Below, piece after piece: positions 53,765-64,000 of a DNA stretch of 64,000 nt (within the stretch, counting starts at the first letter, position 1; each line of letters begins with the position of its first letter). Origin of the DNA: Salinicola socius (lineage in GTDB: Bacteria > Pseudomonadota > Gammaproteobacteria > Pseudomonadales > Halomonadaceae); the NCBI RefSeq assembly GCF_001937195.1, contig NZ_MSDO01000009.1, positions 240,474 through 304,473 on the forward strand, written 5' to 3'. Position numbers and translations under genes: made by a program. The notes under the pieces were generated by a model. That model did not search any database, was not told the DNA's origin, and was given only the letters and a program-made list of their open reading frames with translations.

Positions 53765-55213
53765 ATGACACATCCGATGTCGACCGAGGAGACTGCGCAG
53801 TTGACGCTGGAGACGCTGATCCAGACGGCTCAGGATCACGTGTTCATCGTCGATGGTGATGGTCGTATTCTTGACGTGAGCCCCGGCAGCGCGGCGGTCT
53901 ACGGGCTGCGTCGAGAAGCGCTTCGGGCCACCACCGTTCAGGCGCTTCAGGCCAGCGGCGTGCTGTCGCCCTCGGTCTCCCTGGAAGTCATCCGCACCGG
54001 TCAGCCTGCGCAGATCATGCAGCGTACCGGCACCGGCCGGCAGGTCATTGCCGAGGCGTTCCCGGTCTATGCCGACGGCAAGCTGATCCGCGTGATCAGT
54101 CGTTCGCGAGACCTTACCGACCTGCGGCTGTTGCAGGACGAATATGCGCTCCTTCAGCGGCGCTTTTCCGAACATCTGAAGCGCCATCATGATCCCGAGG
54201 TCGATAGCGATGACGCGCTCGGCGAGCTGGTGGTCAAGAGTCGGATCATGCGGGAGATGGTCCACTTGCTGAAGCGCAGTGCACCCACCGATGCCACCGT
54301 CCTGATGCTGGGCGAGTCGGGTGTCGGCAAGACGGCTTTCGCCCGGCAGCTGCATCGCTGGAGCCGAAGGCAAGAGGGCGATTTCGTCGACGTCAACTGT
54401 GCGGCCATACCGGAGTCGCTGTTCGAGTCGGAGATGTTCGGTTATCAGCCCGGCGCGTTCAGTGGCGCGTCGCGCCAGGGCAAGGCGGGACTTCTCGAAC
54501 AGGCGCATGGCGGCACGCTGTTTCTGGACGAGATCGGCGAGCTGCCCCTATCGATGCAATCCAAGCTGCTCAAGGTCATTCAGGATGGTTCGTTGACGCG
54601 GCTGGGGGATACGCGCTCGCGCCAGGTCGATTTCCGGCTGGTGGTGGCGACCAATCAGGACCTGGCCAGACGGGTCGAGGAGGGCGCTTTCCGACTCGAC
54701 CTCTACTACCGACTCAACGTCATTCCCGTGACGTTGCCGCCACTGCGAGAGCGCCGCGAGGATATCCGCGGGTTGGCCGAGCGCCATCTCGATCAGCTCA
54801 ACCGCCGCTACGGAGCAGAGAAGGTCCTGCATCCCGGGGTATGGGCAACGCTGATGAGCAACGACTGGCCGGGCAATATTCGCGAGCTGGAGAACTGGCT
54901 GGAGCGTGCCTGGCTATCGGCAGAAGGCGGCGTGGTGGGTGCACCGGCCCCGAGAGGGTCGTTGCCCGGTAGAGATGCGTTCGCTGACGATTCGAACATT
55001 GCCGAGCCCGCCCGCGAAGCGGGGCAAGCATTTGGCATTTCGCTGGCACCGGGTCAGACGCTCCGATCCGCCATGGACGACCACGAGCGGGCGATTCTGG
55101 AAACGTTGGCAACGACGCACCGTACGACCTATGCGCTGGCCGAACGGCTGGGCATCAGCCAACCGAGCGTCGTGCGCAAGCTCAAACGTCACGGTCTTCA
55201 GACAGGCCGCTGA
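53765..55213 (+). CDS. Sigma-54-dependent transcriptional activator with PAS domain
   Basis: 482 residues: N-terminal PAS (about 15-120, HVFIVDGDGRILDVSPG), AAA+ central domain with Walker A GESGVGKT (183-190), the sigma-54 contact loop GAFSGA (230-235, Ser in place of the usual Thr of GAFTGA), Walker B TLFLDE (251-256), the DLYYRLNVIPVTLPPLRERREDI segment, and a C-terminal TyrR-like HTH (YALAERLGISQPSVVRKLKRHG). No receiver domain, so it is ligand- or PAS-controlled. AGAGGGA precedes the ATG. Its divergent position identifies the ureohydrolase-symporter operon as its target. Confidence 0.95.
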   Translation: MTHPMSTEETAQLTLETLIQTAQDHVFIVDGDGRILDVSPGSAAVYGLRREALRATTVQALQASGVLSPSVSLEVIRTGQPAQIMQRTGTGRQVIAEAFPVYADGKLIRVISRSRDLTDLRLLQDEYALLQRRFSEHLKRHHDPEVDSDDALGELVVKSRIMREMVHLLKRSAPTDATVLMLGESGVGKTAFARQLHRWSRRQEGDFVDVNCAAIPESLFESEMFGYQPGAFSGASRQGKAGLLEQAHGGTLFLDEIGELPLSMQSKLLKVIQDGSLTRLGDTRSRQVDFRLVVATNQDLARRVEEGAFRLDLYYRLNVIPVTLPPLRERREDIRGLAERHLDQLNRRYGAEKVLHPGVWATLMSNDWPGNIRELENWLERAWLSAEGGVVGAPAPRGSLPGRDAFADDSNIAEPAREAGQAFGISLAPGQTLRSAMDDHERAILETLATTHRTTYALAERLGISQPSVVRKLKRHGLQTGR

Positions 55214-55214
55214 C

Positions 55215-56429
55215 TCATCGGCTGATATCGGCATTCGTGTCGTCGTTGGTGCTTGCCGTCGTGACCCCGCTTCTCGTCGACGCCTTTCCGCTCGTGGCGC
55301 TGGAGGACCTCGAAATCGAGCGGGAGATCGCCGTGCGCTTGCCGTATCCCCAGCGTTCGGCTTCCGACGGTGCGTCCGGCGCGCTGTCGTCGTGCAGCCA
55401 TTCGCGCCAGCTTGCGACCAGCAGCGCCATCAGCACCGGGCCGACGAAAAGACCGACGATCCCCATGGTTTTGACGCCACCGACCAGACCGAAGAAGGTC
55501 GGCAGGAACGGGAGCTTGATCGGGCCGCCTACCAACCGTGGGCGCAGGGTCTTGTCGACGACGAAGAGCTCGAGCGCGCCCCAGATGAACAGGCCGATGC
55601 CGTTGGCCATGTGGCCGGTCGCCAGCAGATAGAGCGACACCAGCGTGAATGTCAGTGGCGCTCCGCCGGGAACCAGCGCCATGAACGCGGTGATCACGCC
55701 GAGTACCACTGGCGATTGAATGCCGGCGATCCAGTACGCGGTGCCGAGCACCAGACCTTCTCCGAGCGCGATCAATCCCATGCCCATCACGGTCGAGCTG
55801 ATCGTGGCCGGGACCACGCGCGAGAAGCGCTGCCAGCGCGCCGGCAGCACGCGCTCACCGACGATGTCCAGCTGACGCGCCATGCCGGCGCCATCCCGGT
55901 AGAGAAAGAACAGCGTGATCAGCATGAACAGCAGGGTCAGCGCCAGATGCAGCGCATTGCTTCCCAGCGCCAGCACCCAGCGCGAGATGTTGCCGATGTG
56001 CTCGCCGCCCACCAGCTGAATCAGATATTCCGGGGCGTGGGGCTCGGCCAGATATTCCTGCCACTGTACGGCAAGCCAGTCCCCTATGCCCGGAAGAGGT
56101 TCGACCCAGGTCGGTGTCGGAATGCCATGCTCGTTGGCGACCATCAGCCAGCCGACCCAGCCCTTGAGCTCCTGGAAAGCGTAGGAGCAGGCGAGGACCA
56201 TGGGGATCACCAGGCACAGGATGATCAGGCCCAGCGCAATGGTGGCCGCCAGCGCTCGGCGCTGACCACAACCTGCCAGCAGGCGTCGATAGAGCGGCCA
56301 GCTGGCAACGCAGATGATCAGTGCTGCCAGAACGGGAATCAGAAAGTCGATGAAGAAGTAGACGCCGGCGACCATCACCAGCACCAGCAGCCAGCGGGCG
56401 ACGCTGCTATCGGCAAAGATTGGGGCCAT
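55215..56429 (-). CDS. AI-2E family transporter (putative permease)
   Basis: 404 residues with about eight membrane helices in the PerM/AI-2E exporter pattern: VYFFIDFLIPVLAALIICVASWPLYRRL, a central soluble segment, LALTLLFMLITLFFLYRDG, GEGLVLGTAYWIAGIQSPVVLGVITAFMALVPGGAPLTF, and GLVGGVKTMGIVGLFVGPVLMALLVASWREWL. Family members export quorum or ionic compounds; some are Na+(K+)/H+ antiporters in halophiles. The C-terminal tail is long and charged. Its stop is one base from that of the convergent activator gene. Confidence 0.92.
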   Translation of the reverse strand: MAPIFADSSVARWLLVLVMVAGVYFFIDFLIPVLAALIICVASWPLYRRLLAGCGQRRALAATIALGLIILCLVIPMVLACSYAFQELKGWVGWLMVANEHGIPTPTWVEPLPGIGDWLAVQWQEYLAEPHAPEYLIQLVGGEHIGNISRWVLALGSNALHLALTLLFMLITLFFLYRDGAGMARQLDIVGERVLPARWQRFSRVVPATISSTVMGMGLIALGEGLVLGTAYWIAGIQSPVVLGVITAFMALVPGGAPLTFTLVSLYLLATGHMANGIGLFIWGALELFVVDKTLRPRLVGGPIKLPFLPTFFGLVGGVKTMGIVGLFVGPVLMALLVASWREWLHDDSAPDAPSEAERWGYGKRTAISRSISRSSSATSGKASTRSGVTTASTNDDTNADISR

Positions 56430-56611
56430 GAATCACTCGTGAACGCGACGGATGAAACCGGATAGACCGGGCGAAATCGAACGGCATGCCAAGCCGCAGC
56501 GAAGCATCATACCCCAGCGGGTTCGATCCGCGGTTATCGCGGCGGTGGAAAGTCTGCGATGTCCGCGCCGATGCGGGAATGTCAGGCGCTGCTATCAAAA
56601 GAGGCGCCACG

Positions 56612-56639
56612 AAAAAGCCCCTCCAGCAAAGAGGGGCTT
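56612..56639 (-). terminator. Rho-independent terminator of the yajC-secD-secF operon
   Basis: On the minus strand AAGCCCCTC-tttgctg-GAGGGGCTT followed by TTT; 9-bp perfect stem. It lies 25 bases after the secF stop. Confidence 0.95.
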
Positions 56640-56663
56640 GAAGACGAGATCGAAACGCTCGCG

Positions 56664-57569
56664 TTACGGCGTGTCGTCCTCGATTTCGCCTTTCTTCACC
56701 GGGATCAGATCCTGGCGCTCCAACTTGAAAACGATCAGCAGCGCCGCGGCGACATAGACCGAAGAGAAGGTGCCGGCCACGATCCCCAGGATCAGCGAGA
56801 TCGCGAAGTTGTGGATCATGTCACCGCCGAGGAAGAACAGGGCGAACAGGACCAGCAAGGTCGTGCCGGACGTGGCCAGGGTGCGCGACAACGTCTGGTT
56901 GATCGCTTCGTTGAAGATCTGGGCCAGATCCTCGCTGCGCGACAGCCGGATGTTTTCGCGGATTCGGTCGTAGACGATGATGGTATCGTTCAACGAGTAA
57001 CCGATCACCGCCATGATCCCTGCCAGCACCGTGAGATCGAACTCCCACTGAAACAGCGCGAACAGACCCAGCACGATCAATACGTCGTGCCCCAGCGAGA
57101 TGATCGCACACAGCGCGAACTTGTACTGGAAGCGGAAGGCGACGTAGACCGCGACGCCGGCCAGGGCCACCAGCATGCCCAGGCCGCTCTGATCGCGAAG
57201 CTGATCGCCGACCTGGGCGCCGACGAACTCGGCGCGAACCAGATCGATCTGGGCGCCGCCGCTGCTCAGGGCTGAAACGACCTGATTGCCGACATCGTTG
57301 CTGAAGGTCTGCTGCAGGCGCACCAGGATCTCGTCAGTGGCGCCGAAGGTTTGTACCGAAAAGTTCTCGAAGCCACTGTTGGCCAACAGGGTACGGATAT
57401 CGTCGAGCGACGGCACCGCAGCGTAGTGGAGTTCGACCACCGTACCGCCGGTGAAGTCGAGACCGAGATTGAGGTTCAGCAGGGCGAGGGCCGCCACCGA
57501 CACGATCGTGAACAGGATCGAGACGATGAAGGCGATGCGGCGCTTGCCCATGAAGTCGAATTGGCGCAT
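56664..57569 (-). CDS. secF: Protein translocase subunit SecF
   Basis: 301 residues with six membrane helices: FDFMGKRRIAFIVSILFTIVSVAAL (TM1), LNLGLDFTGGTVVELHY, the small periplasmic domain, then AGIMAVIGYSLNDTIIVYDRIRENIRL, SLNDT being a SecF hallmark, and SLILGIVAGTFSSVYVAAALLIVF. With SecD it uses the proton/sodium motive force to pull proteins through SecYEG. 10 bases after secD. Confidence 0.98.
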   Translation of the reverse strand: MRQFDFMGKRRIAFIVSILFTIVSVAALALLNLNLGLDFTGGTVVELHYAAVPSLDDIRTLLANSGFENFSVQTFGATDEILVRLQQTFSNDVGNQVVSALSSGGAQIDLVRAEFVGAQVGDQLRDQSGLGMLVALAGVAVYVAFRFQYKFALCAIISLGHDVLIVLGLFALFQWEFDLTVLAGIMAVIGYSLNDTIIVYDRIRENIRLSRSEDLAQIFNEAINQTLSRTLATSGTTLLVLFALFFLGGDMIHNFAISLILGIVAGTFSSVYVAAALLIVFKLERQDLIPVKKGEIEDDTP

Positions 57570-57579
57570 TGCTCGTCTC

Positions 57580-59427
57580 CTAGATCCAGAGTTTCTTCAC
57601 CGGCTTGCCGCCGATGGAGAGGTTGACGAGAGCACGCGACACCATGATGCCGGTGAACATCGACGTGAGAATGCCGAGTGACAGCGTCACGGCAAAGCCT
57701 TTGATCGGACCGGTGCCGATCGAGAACAGCACGACCGCCACCAGCAGCGTGGTCAGGTTGGCGTCGACGATCGAGGTGAAGGCACGACCGTAACCGGCGT
57801 GAATCGCCTGTTGCGCCGGAGTCTTTCGCCTGAGCTCTTCTCTTATGCGCTCGTAGATCAGCACGTTGGCATCCACCGCCATGCCCAGCGTCAGCACGAT
57901 ACCGGCGATGCCGGGCAGCGTCAGCGTGGCGCCCAGCATCGACATTGCCGCGATCAGCAGCACCAGGTTGACCGCCAGTGCGGCATTGGCGATGACGCCG
58001 AACGCCTTGTAGCGAATCAGCATGAATGCCACGACCAGCAGGCCACCGACCAGCACCGAGAAAATCCCGCGTTCGATGTTCTGCGCGCCCAGGCTTGGGC
58101 CGATGGTGCGCTCCTGAACGAAGTAGATCGGCGCGGCCAGCGAACCGGAGCGCAGCAGCAGCGCCAGCTCACTGGCTTCGGTCGGAGAATCCAGGCCGGT
58201 AATACGGAACCGGTTGCTGAGCGCACTCTGCACCGTCGCCAGACTGATGATGCTGCGGCTTGTCGTCGGGATGCGCTCCTGAACCTGCCGTCCATCCTTG
58301 GTGACCGTGCGCGTATCTGTGCTGTGGTCGATGTACAGCACGGCCATGTTGCGACCGATATTGGTGCGCGTCGCCTGATTCATCAGCGAACCGCCGGTGC
58401 CATCGAGGTTGATATTGACCTGCGGACGGCCATTCTGATCGAAGCCCTGGCTGGCGCTGGAAACGCGATCGCCGGTGATGATCACGTCACGCGACAGCGT
58501 CGCGCTGCGCTGCGGGTCGTTGCGGAACGGGAAGGTCTCGGTCTCAGCCTCCGGCGTATCCGGACGTGCCTCGAGACGGAACTCGAGGTTGGCGGTGGCG
58601 CCGACGATACGCTTGGCCTCGGCGGTGTCCTGCACGCCGGGTAGCTCGACCACGATGCGGCTCGGCCCCTGACGCTGGACCAGCGGCTCTGAAACCCCGA
58701 GTTCGTTGACGCGATTGCGGATCGTGGTCAGGTTCTGCTGGACTGCATAGTCCTGAATGTCCTTTATCGACTGCTCGGTCAACGTCATGTCGAGGAACGC
58801 GCGGCGGCCTTCTTCGCGGTCTTCCAGCTGAAACTCGCGGAAGGTCTGGCTGATCTGGTCGCGCGCGGCATCGCGGTCTTCGCTGTTGGCGAATTCGAGA
58901 TGCAGGGCGTTGTCGTCGACATCGGTGGACCGGTAGCGGATGCGCTGGTCGCGAAGGTCGGCGCGAATGGCGCTCGCCGTGGCCTCTAGACGCTGTTTGA
59001 CGGCGGCATCCATATCCACTTCGAGCAGGAAATGAACCCCGCCACGTAGATCGAGGCCGAGTTTCATCGGCGCCGCGGAGAGGCTGGTCAGCCAGGAGGG
59101 CGTGGAATCGGCGAGGTTGAGCGCTACGGTGTACTTGTCGTCGAGCGCCTTGTCGACCACTTCGCGTGCGGGAAGCTGCTGTTCGGCGTCATCGAGCCGA
59201 ATCAGGGCGGTATTGGTGCCAGTCATGGCTGCTGATTTGACCTGGATATCGTCGTCGGCCAGCGCCTGGGTGACACGGTCGAGCTGCTGGCTGTCGAGAG
59301 AACCGTTGGTCGTGCTGATCTGGACGGCGGGGTCCTGTGGGTAAAGATTGGGTAACGCGTAGATGACGCCGACAACACAGACAATGAGTATCAGCAGATA
59401 CTTCCACAGGGGGTAACGATTGAGCAT
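57580..59427 (-). CDS. secD: Protein translocase subunit SecD
   Basis: 615 residues: TM1 (WKYLLILIVCVVGVIYALPNLY), KLGLDLRGGVHFLLEVDMDAA (the D1 signature), a large periplasmic P1 domain, then five membrane helices including LPGIAGIVLTLGMAVDANVLIYERIREELR (with the conserved Asp-Ala-Asn) and ILTSMFTGIMVSRALVNL. Same operon as yajC and secF. Confidence 0.98.
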   Translation of the reverse strand: MLNRYPLWKYLLILIVCVVGVIYALPNLYPQDPAVQISTTNGSLDSQQLDRVTQALADDDIQVKSAAMTGTNTALIRLDDAEQQLPAREVVDKALDDKYTVALNLADSTPSWLTSLSAAPMKLGLDLRGGVHFLLEVDMDAAVKQRLEATASAIRADLRDQRIRYRSTDVDDNALHLEFANSEDRDAARDQISQTFREFQLEDREEGRRAFLDMTLTEQSIKDIQDYAVQQNLTTIRNRVNELGVSEPLVQRQGPSRIVVELPGVQDTAEAKRIVGATANLEFRLEARPDTPEAETETFPFRNDPQRSATLSRDVIITGDRVSSASQGFDQNGRPQVNINLDGTGGSLMNQATRTNIGRNMAVLYIDHSTDTRTVTKDGRQVQERIPTTSRSIISLATVQSALSNRFRITGLDSPTEASELALLLRSGSLAAPIYFVQERTIGPSLGAQNIERGIFSVLVGGLLVVAFMLIRYKAFGVIANAALAVNLVLLIAAMSMLGATLTLPGIAGIVLTLGMAVDANVLIYERIREELRRKTPAQQAIHAGYGRAFTSIVDANLTTLLVAVVLFSIGTGPIKGFAVTLSLGILTSMFTGIMVSRALVNLSIGGKPVKKLWI

Positions 59428-59531
59428 GGAAGCCCTGTCCTTTCAATCAATGACGATCGGGCAATGACCGTCGTGCGAAGAGTGTCGCAGGAAGAGATGG
59501 CTGCCGATGGGGACACCGGCAGCCAGGAGAG

Positions 59532-59864
59532 TTACAGCGACTTCAACGTGCCTTTGGGAAGGACGGAGGCCACGGCGCTCTTCTGAACGCTGACGACGGT
59601 GCCTTCGGCAATCTCCATGCTGATGAAATCGTCGGTCACGTTGGTGATGCGGCCGAGCAGCCCGCCACCGATCACGATTTCATCACCCTTGGACAGGTTG
59701 GTGACCAATTTCTTGTGCTCTTTGGCGCGCTTGGACTGCGGGCGCCACAGCAGGAAATAGAAGATCAACACGAAGCCGACCAGCATGATGATCTGGGCTA
59801 TACCACCGCCGGCAGGGCCGCCCGCATCCTGGGCATGAGCCGCGGGGATGAAAAAGTCCAGCAT
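59532..59864 (-). CDS. yajC: Preprotein translocase accessory subunit YajC
   Basis: 110 residues: short N-terminus (FFIPAAHAQDAG), one membrane helix (IAQIIMLVGFVLIFYFLLWRPQSKRAKEHKKL), and a soluble domain GDEIVIGGGLLGRITNVTDDFISMEIAEGTVVSVQKSAVASVLPKG. It associates with SecDF. Lies 104 bases both after tgt and before secD, consistent with the standard tgt-yajC-secD-secF order. Confidence 0.97.
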   Translation of the reverse strand: MLDFFIPAAHAQDAGGPAGGGIAQIIMLVGFVLIFYFLLWRPQSKRAKEHKKLVTNLSKGDEIVIGGGLLGRITNVTDDFISMEIAEGTVVSVQKSAVASVLPKGTLKSL

Positions 59865-59968
59865 GGATGTATCTCCGAAGGTTGTGTAAGGAAGTGGTTA
59901 TGTAATGAAATCGTTACATGGATGAGGCTGACGAAACGGTTCATCGGTCGACGGTCGGTTGAATCTCG

Positions 59969-62232
<2,264 letters not shown>

Positions 62233-62327
62233 GGCGTAGGTCGCGTATCGGTTCGAATCTGGATGGACGAGAGGCGTTTGGACGGGCGCCATCATAAAGC
62301 ACCGGATCGATTAAGTCAGCGTGATGA

Positions 62328-62355
62328 TTGACGCCGGGCCAAGCGTCCGTATAAT
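62328..62355 (+). promoter_or_regulatory. Promoter of the tRNA-Leu gene
   Basis: TTGACG (62328-62333), 16-base spacer, TATAAT (62350-62355, perfect -10), 11 bases before the tRNA. The region also separates it from the divergent queA operon. Confidence 0.85.
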
Positions 62356-62366
62356 GCGTCTCCGCT

Positions 62367-62453
62367 GCCGGCGTGGCGGAATTGGTAGACGCAGCGGATT
62401 CAAAATCCGCCGCTGGAGACAGTGTGTCGGTTCGAGTCCGACCGCCGGCACCA
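62367..62453 (+). tRNA. tRNA-Leu(CAA)
   Basis: 87 bases including an encoded CCA. Acceptor stem GCCGGCG / CGCCGGC, D arm with GGTAGAC, anticodon stem GCGGA / TCCGC with loop TTCAAAA (anticodon CAA, decoding UUG), a long variable arm, and T arm GTTCGAGTC. The next gene downstream is a tyrosine recombinase pointing toward it, so its 3' end is a likely integration site. Confidence 0.97.
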
Positions 62454-62495
62454 TGCTTTTCAATGACTTAGCGTCATTTTTCCTCGCATTACTCC

Positions 62496-63515
62496 TTACG
62501 GTTTCTCGTCAGTGTCCACACTTTGTCCATCGACCTTTGGCGCGTATTTAATGGCGTCTGCCAGGTGGTCGGGCGACAGATGGGCATAGCGCATTGTCAT
62601 CGTAATTGTCTGATGTCCCAGTATCTTTTGCAGCGTTAATACGTCACCGCCATTCATCATGAAATGGCTAGCAAAGGTGTGGCGTAAAACGTGCGTTCGC
62701 TGTCCCTTTGGTAGCTGAATACCCGCTTCCTTTATGGCCTCCGAAAATGGGTTATAGCCCGTGGTCGGAAAGAGACGGCCTATGCGTCGACCGTGCGCAA
62801 CGAGCGTCTGGTAGAGCCCCTGGGGTAGTGGGATGGTGCGATTGCGCCCGTTCTTGGTGCCGGTAAAGGTGACTCGGCCGTCACGCAGCATTTCGGCTCG
62901 GAGATATTGCGATTCGGACCAACGTGCACCGGTAGCGAGGCAGAGCCGGGTGATAAGGGCGGCATCCTTGTTGGCGCGGCGGTCGAGTATCGCGAGGAGG
63001 TCGCCGATCTGCGATTCGGTGAGGTAGCTCAACTCGGTTTCGTCGATCCTGAGAGGCTGGATACCGGCGAAGGGGTTGGGTAAGTGCCACTCCCCGAGCT
63101 TGGCCACGCGATTGAACACGGCTCTCATGTGGGCTTGATCGTGGTTGGCGGTGGTTGGGGTGAGGCCGTCGGCAAGACGCTGTTGCCGAAACCGGGCGGC
63201 ATCCATCGGGGTGATGGTCCTGGCGACGGGGTTACCCATCTTGTGAGCCAATGCCAAGAGCTGCTGATAGCGACGCTTGCCATCCTTGAGTGAGACGCCG
63301 TGGAAGTCGTACCACATCTGGACGAGTTCGGAGAGACGGCGGTTATCGCGCTTGGTGGGCGTGTAGCGGCTGCCATCGGCGACCTGGGCGAGGATCTTGT
63401 TTTCGAACCGACGTGCCTGGGCCTGAGTCCTGAAGGTGCGGCGAACGCGTTTACCGTCGCGACCGTTGGGCCTGACGTCTACTTTCCAACCTGATTCGGT
63501 TTTCTTGATCGCCAC
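62496..63515 (-). CDS. Tyrosine recombinase (phage/island integrase)
   Basis: 339 residues. N-terminal arm-binding domain (KKTESGWKVDVRPNGRDGKRVRRTFRTQAQARRFE), SAM-like core-binding domain, and catalytic domain with the full set: Arg in TGARWSE, Lys/beta-hairpin TGTKNGRNRTIP, HVLRHTFASH (His-x-x-Arg), GHQTI (His) and MRYAHL (Tyr nucleophile). P2-type phage integrases have the same layout. GTG start shares one base with the stop of the next upstream gene (TAGTG). Located 42 bases from tRNA-Leu, so it presumably integrates there. Confidence 0.95.
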   Translation of the reverse strand: MAIKKTESGWKVDVRPNGRDGKRVRRTFRTQAQARRFENKILAQVADGSRYTPTKRDNRRLSELVQMWYDFHGVSLKDGKRRYQQLLALAHKMGNPVARTITPMDAARFRQQRLADGLTPTTANHDQAHMRAVFNRVAKLGEWHLPNPFAGIQPLRIDETELSYLTESQIGDLLAILDRRANKDAALITRLCLATGARWSESQYLRAEMLRDGRVTFTGTKNGRNRTIPLPQGLYQTLVAHGRRIGRLFPTTGYNPFSEAIKEAGIQLPKGQRTHVLRHTFASHFMMNGGDVLTLQKILGHQTITMTMRYAHLSPDHLADAIKYAPKVDGQSVDTDEKP

Positions 63516-64000
63516 TAGGCCGCTTTCCCCAGTAATCGCCGTTCGACGAGCCGTTGCGAGATGAGTAGTCGTAGCTGATCGGCGTCTATGCCTCGTCGCC
63601 GATAGTAGTTGGCGATGTCGTCCCAGGCACCGCAGCGGGTGAGGCCGTTCATGGCTTGTTGGGTGGTGAAGCCCTGGCGTGCGTAGAGCGAGATGAGATT
63701 ACCCACGACCAGGGCGACGTTCTTTTCGTTGCCGAGCCCAGGGGCCTTTCGGGCCCGTTTGTAGAGGAAGTGCGGTTCGTGATCGTAGAACCGGGCGTCT
63801 TCCTGCAGGAGCTGCCAGGCGCTGTCGATGAGGTTGCGGGAGTGATCGAGCCGGTACTTGCCGAGAGCGGTCTGCCAGAGGCCGGTGAGGTGGGGCACGG
63901 TGTCGATGAAGCGCTTGAATCCGTGGTCCATGTCCAGGCATTCGCCGGTGTCGACGTTGCAGGGGACGCCCTGGGCAAACTCCCGCAGCACGGATTGATG
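63515..64000 (-). CDS. Element-borne protein, 5' part outside the window; possibly a phage replication protein
   Basis: At least 161 residues; the frame stays open to the window edge, so the gene is probably cut. A GTG at 63991 could start it, but its sequence (LREFAQGVPCNVDTGECLD) looks internal. The C-terminal region is helical and basic (IANYYRRRGIDADQLRLLISQRLVERRLLGKAA). It is translationally coupled to the integrase. In Pf-type filamentous prophages a replication initiation gene directly precedes the integrase gene, which suggests but does not prove that identity. Confidence 0.5.
   Translation of the reverse strand, partial: HQSVLREFAQGVPCNVDTGECLDMDHGFKRFIDTVPHLTGLWQTALGKYRLDHSRNLIDSAWQLLQEDARFYDHEPHFLYKRARKAPGLGNEKNVALVVGNLISLYARQGFTTQQAMNGLTRCGAWDDIANYYRRRGIDADQLRLLISQRLVERRLLGKAA

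Overview
The window reads as a chromosomal segment of a GC-rich, halophilic gammaproteobacterium, most likely of the family Halomonadaceae (Halomonas/Salinicola/Kushneria type). The reasons are high GC with dense same-strand operons, a BCCT compatible-solute transporter next to stress genes, a trkA-trkH potassium uptake pair, and classic gammaproteobacterial blocks: rsmB-fmt-def-LysM-dprA-tsaC-hemF-aroE; der-bamB-yfgM-hisS-ispG-rodZ-pilW-rlmN-ndk-iscA-iscS-iscR-trmJ-suhB; and secF-secD-yajC-tgt-queA. Genus is inference; no rRNA is present.

Layout. 1-0.3 kb: tail of a CadR/PbrR-type MerR regulator. 0.3-3.2 kb: AT-rich accessory stretch with an HNH nuclease gene and a lone HsdR-N nuclease-domain gene, separated by an attC-like element, then about 760 bp without a recognisable gene. 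3.2-7.3 kb: pirin-ycaC-pirin operon divergent from a LysR gene, followed by an SRPBCC gene and a TauE/SafE remnant. 8-13.4 kb: cold shock protein, Zn-independent L31 under a possible Zur site, BCCT transporter, an Hsp20 gene with a heat-shock promoter and a likely RNA thermometer, and a TraB-family protein. 13.5-22.3 kb (minus strand): sstT, trkH, trkA, dodecin, nicotinamidase, rsmB, fmt, def. 22.4-28.5 kb (mostly plus strand): LysM protein, dprA, acid phosphatase (minus), tsaC, hemF, aroE. 28.6-30.3 kb: M48 lipoprotein protease and a small lipoprotein. 30.5-37.0 kb: AAA+ ATPase followed by a multistep phosphorelay (hybrid kinase, single-domain receiver, Hpt-REC-REC-GGDEF cyclase). 37-50.1 kb: the large minus-strand housekeeping block ending with an isc cluster that lacks iscU. 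50.2 kb: suhB, divergent. 51.1-55.2 kb: guanidino-acid ureohydrolase plus sodium symporter, with a near-consensus sigma-54 promoter and a divergent sigma-54 activator. 55.2-62.2 kb: AI-2E permease, Sec accessory proteins and queuosine synthesis. 62.3 kb to the end: tRNA-Leu(CAA) with an integrase next to it, the edge of an integrated element that runs off the window.

The most notable points are: (i) a SuhB homologue that has lost most catalytic metal ligands but carries a boxA-like sequence in its mRNA leader, consistent with a Nus-factor-only role; (ii) the sigma-54 promoter/activator/palindrome logic of the ureohydrolase operon; (iii) an Hsp20 leader in which the Shine-Dalgarno sequence is paired; (iv) a ribosome binding site present in three tandem copies ahead of fmt; and (v) an attC-like structure between two AT-rich nuclease genes.
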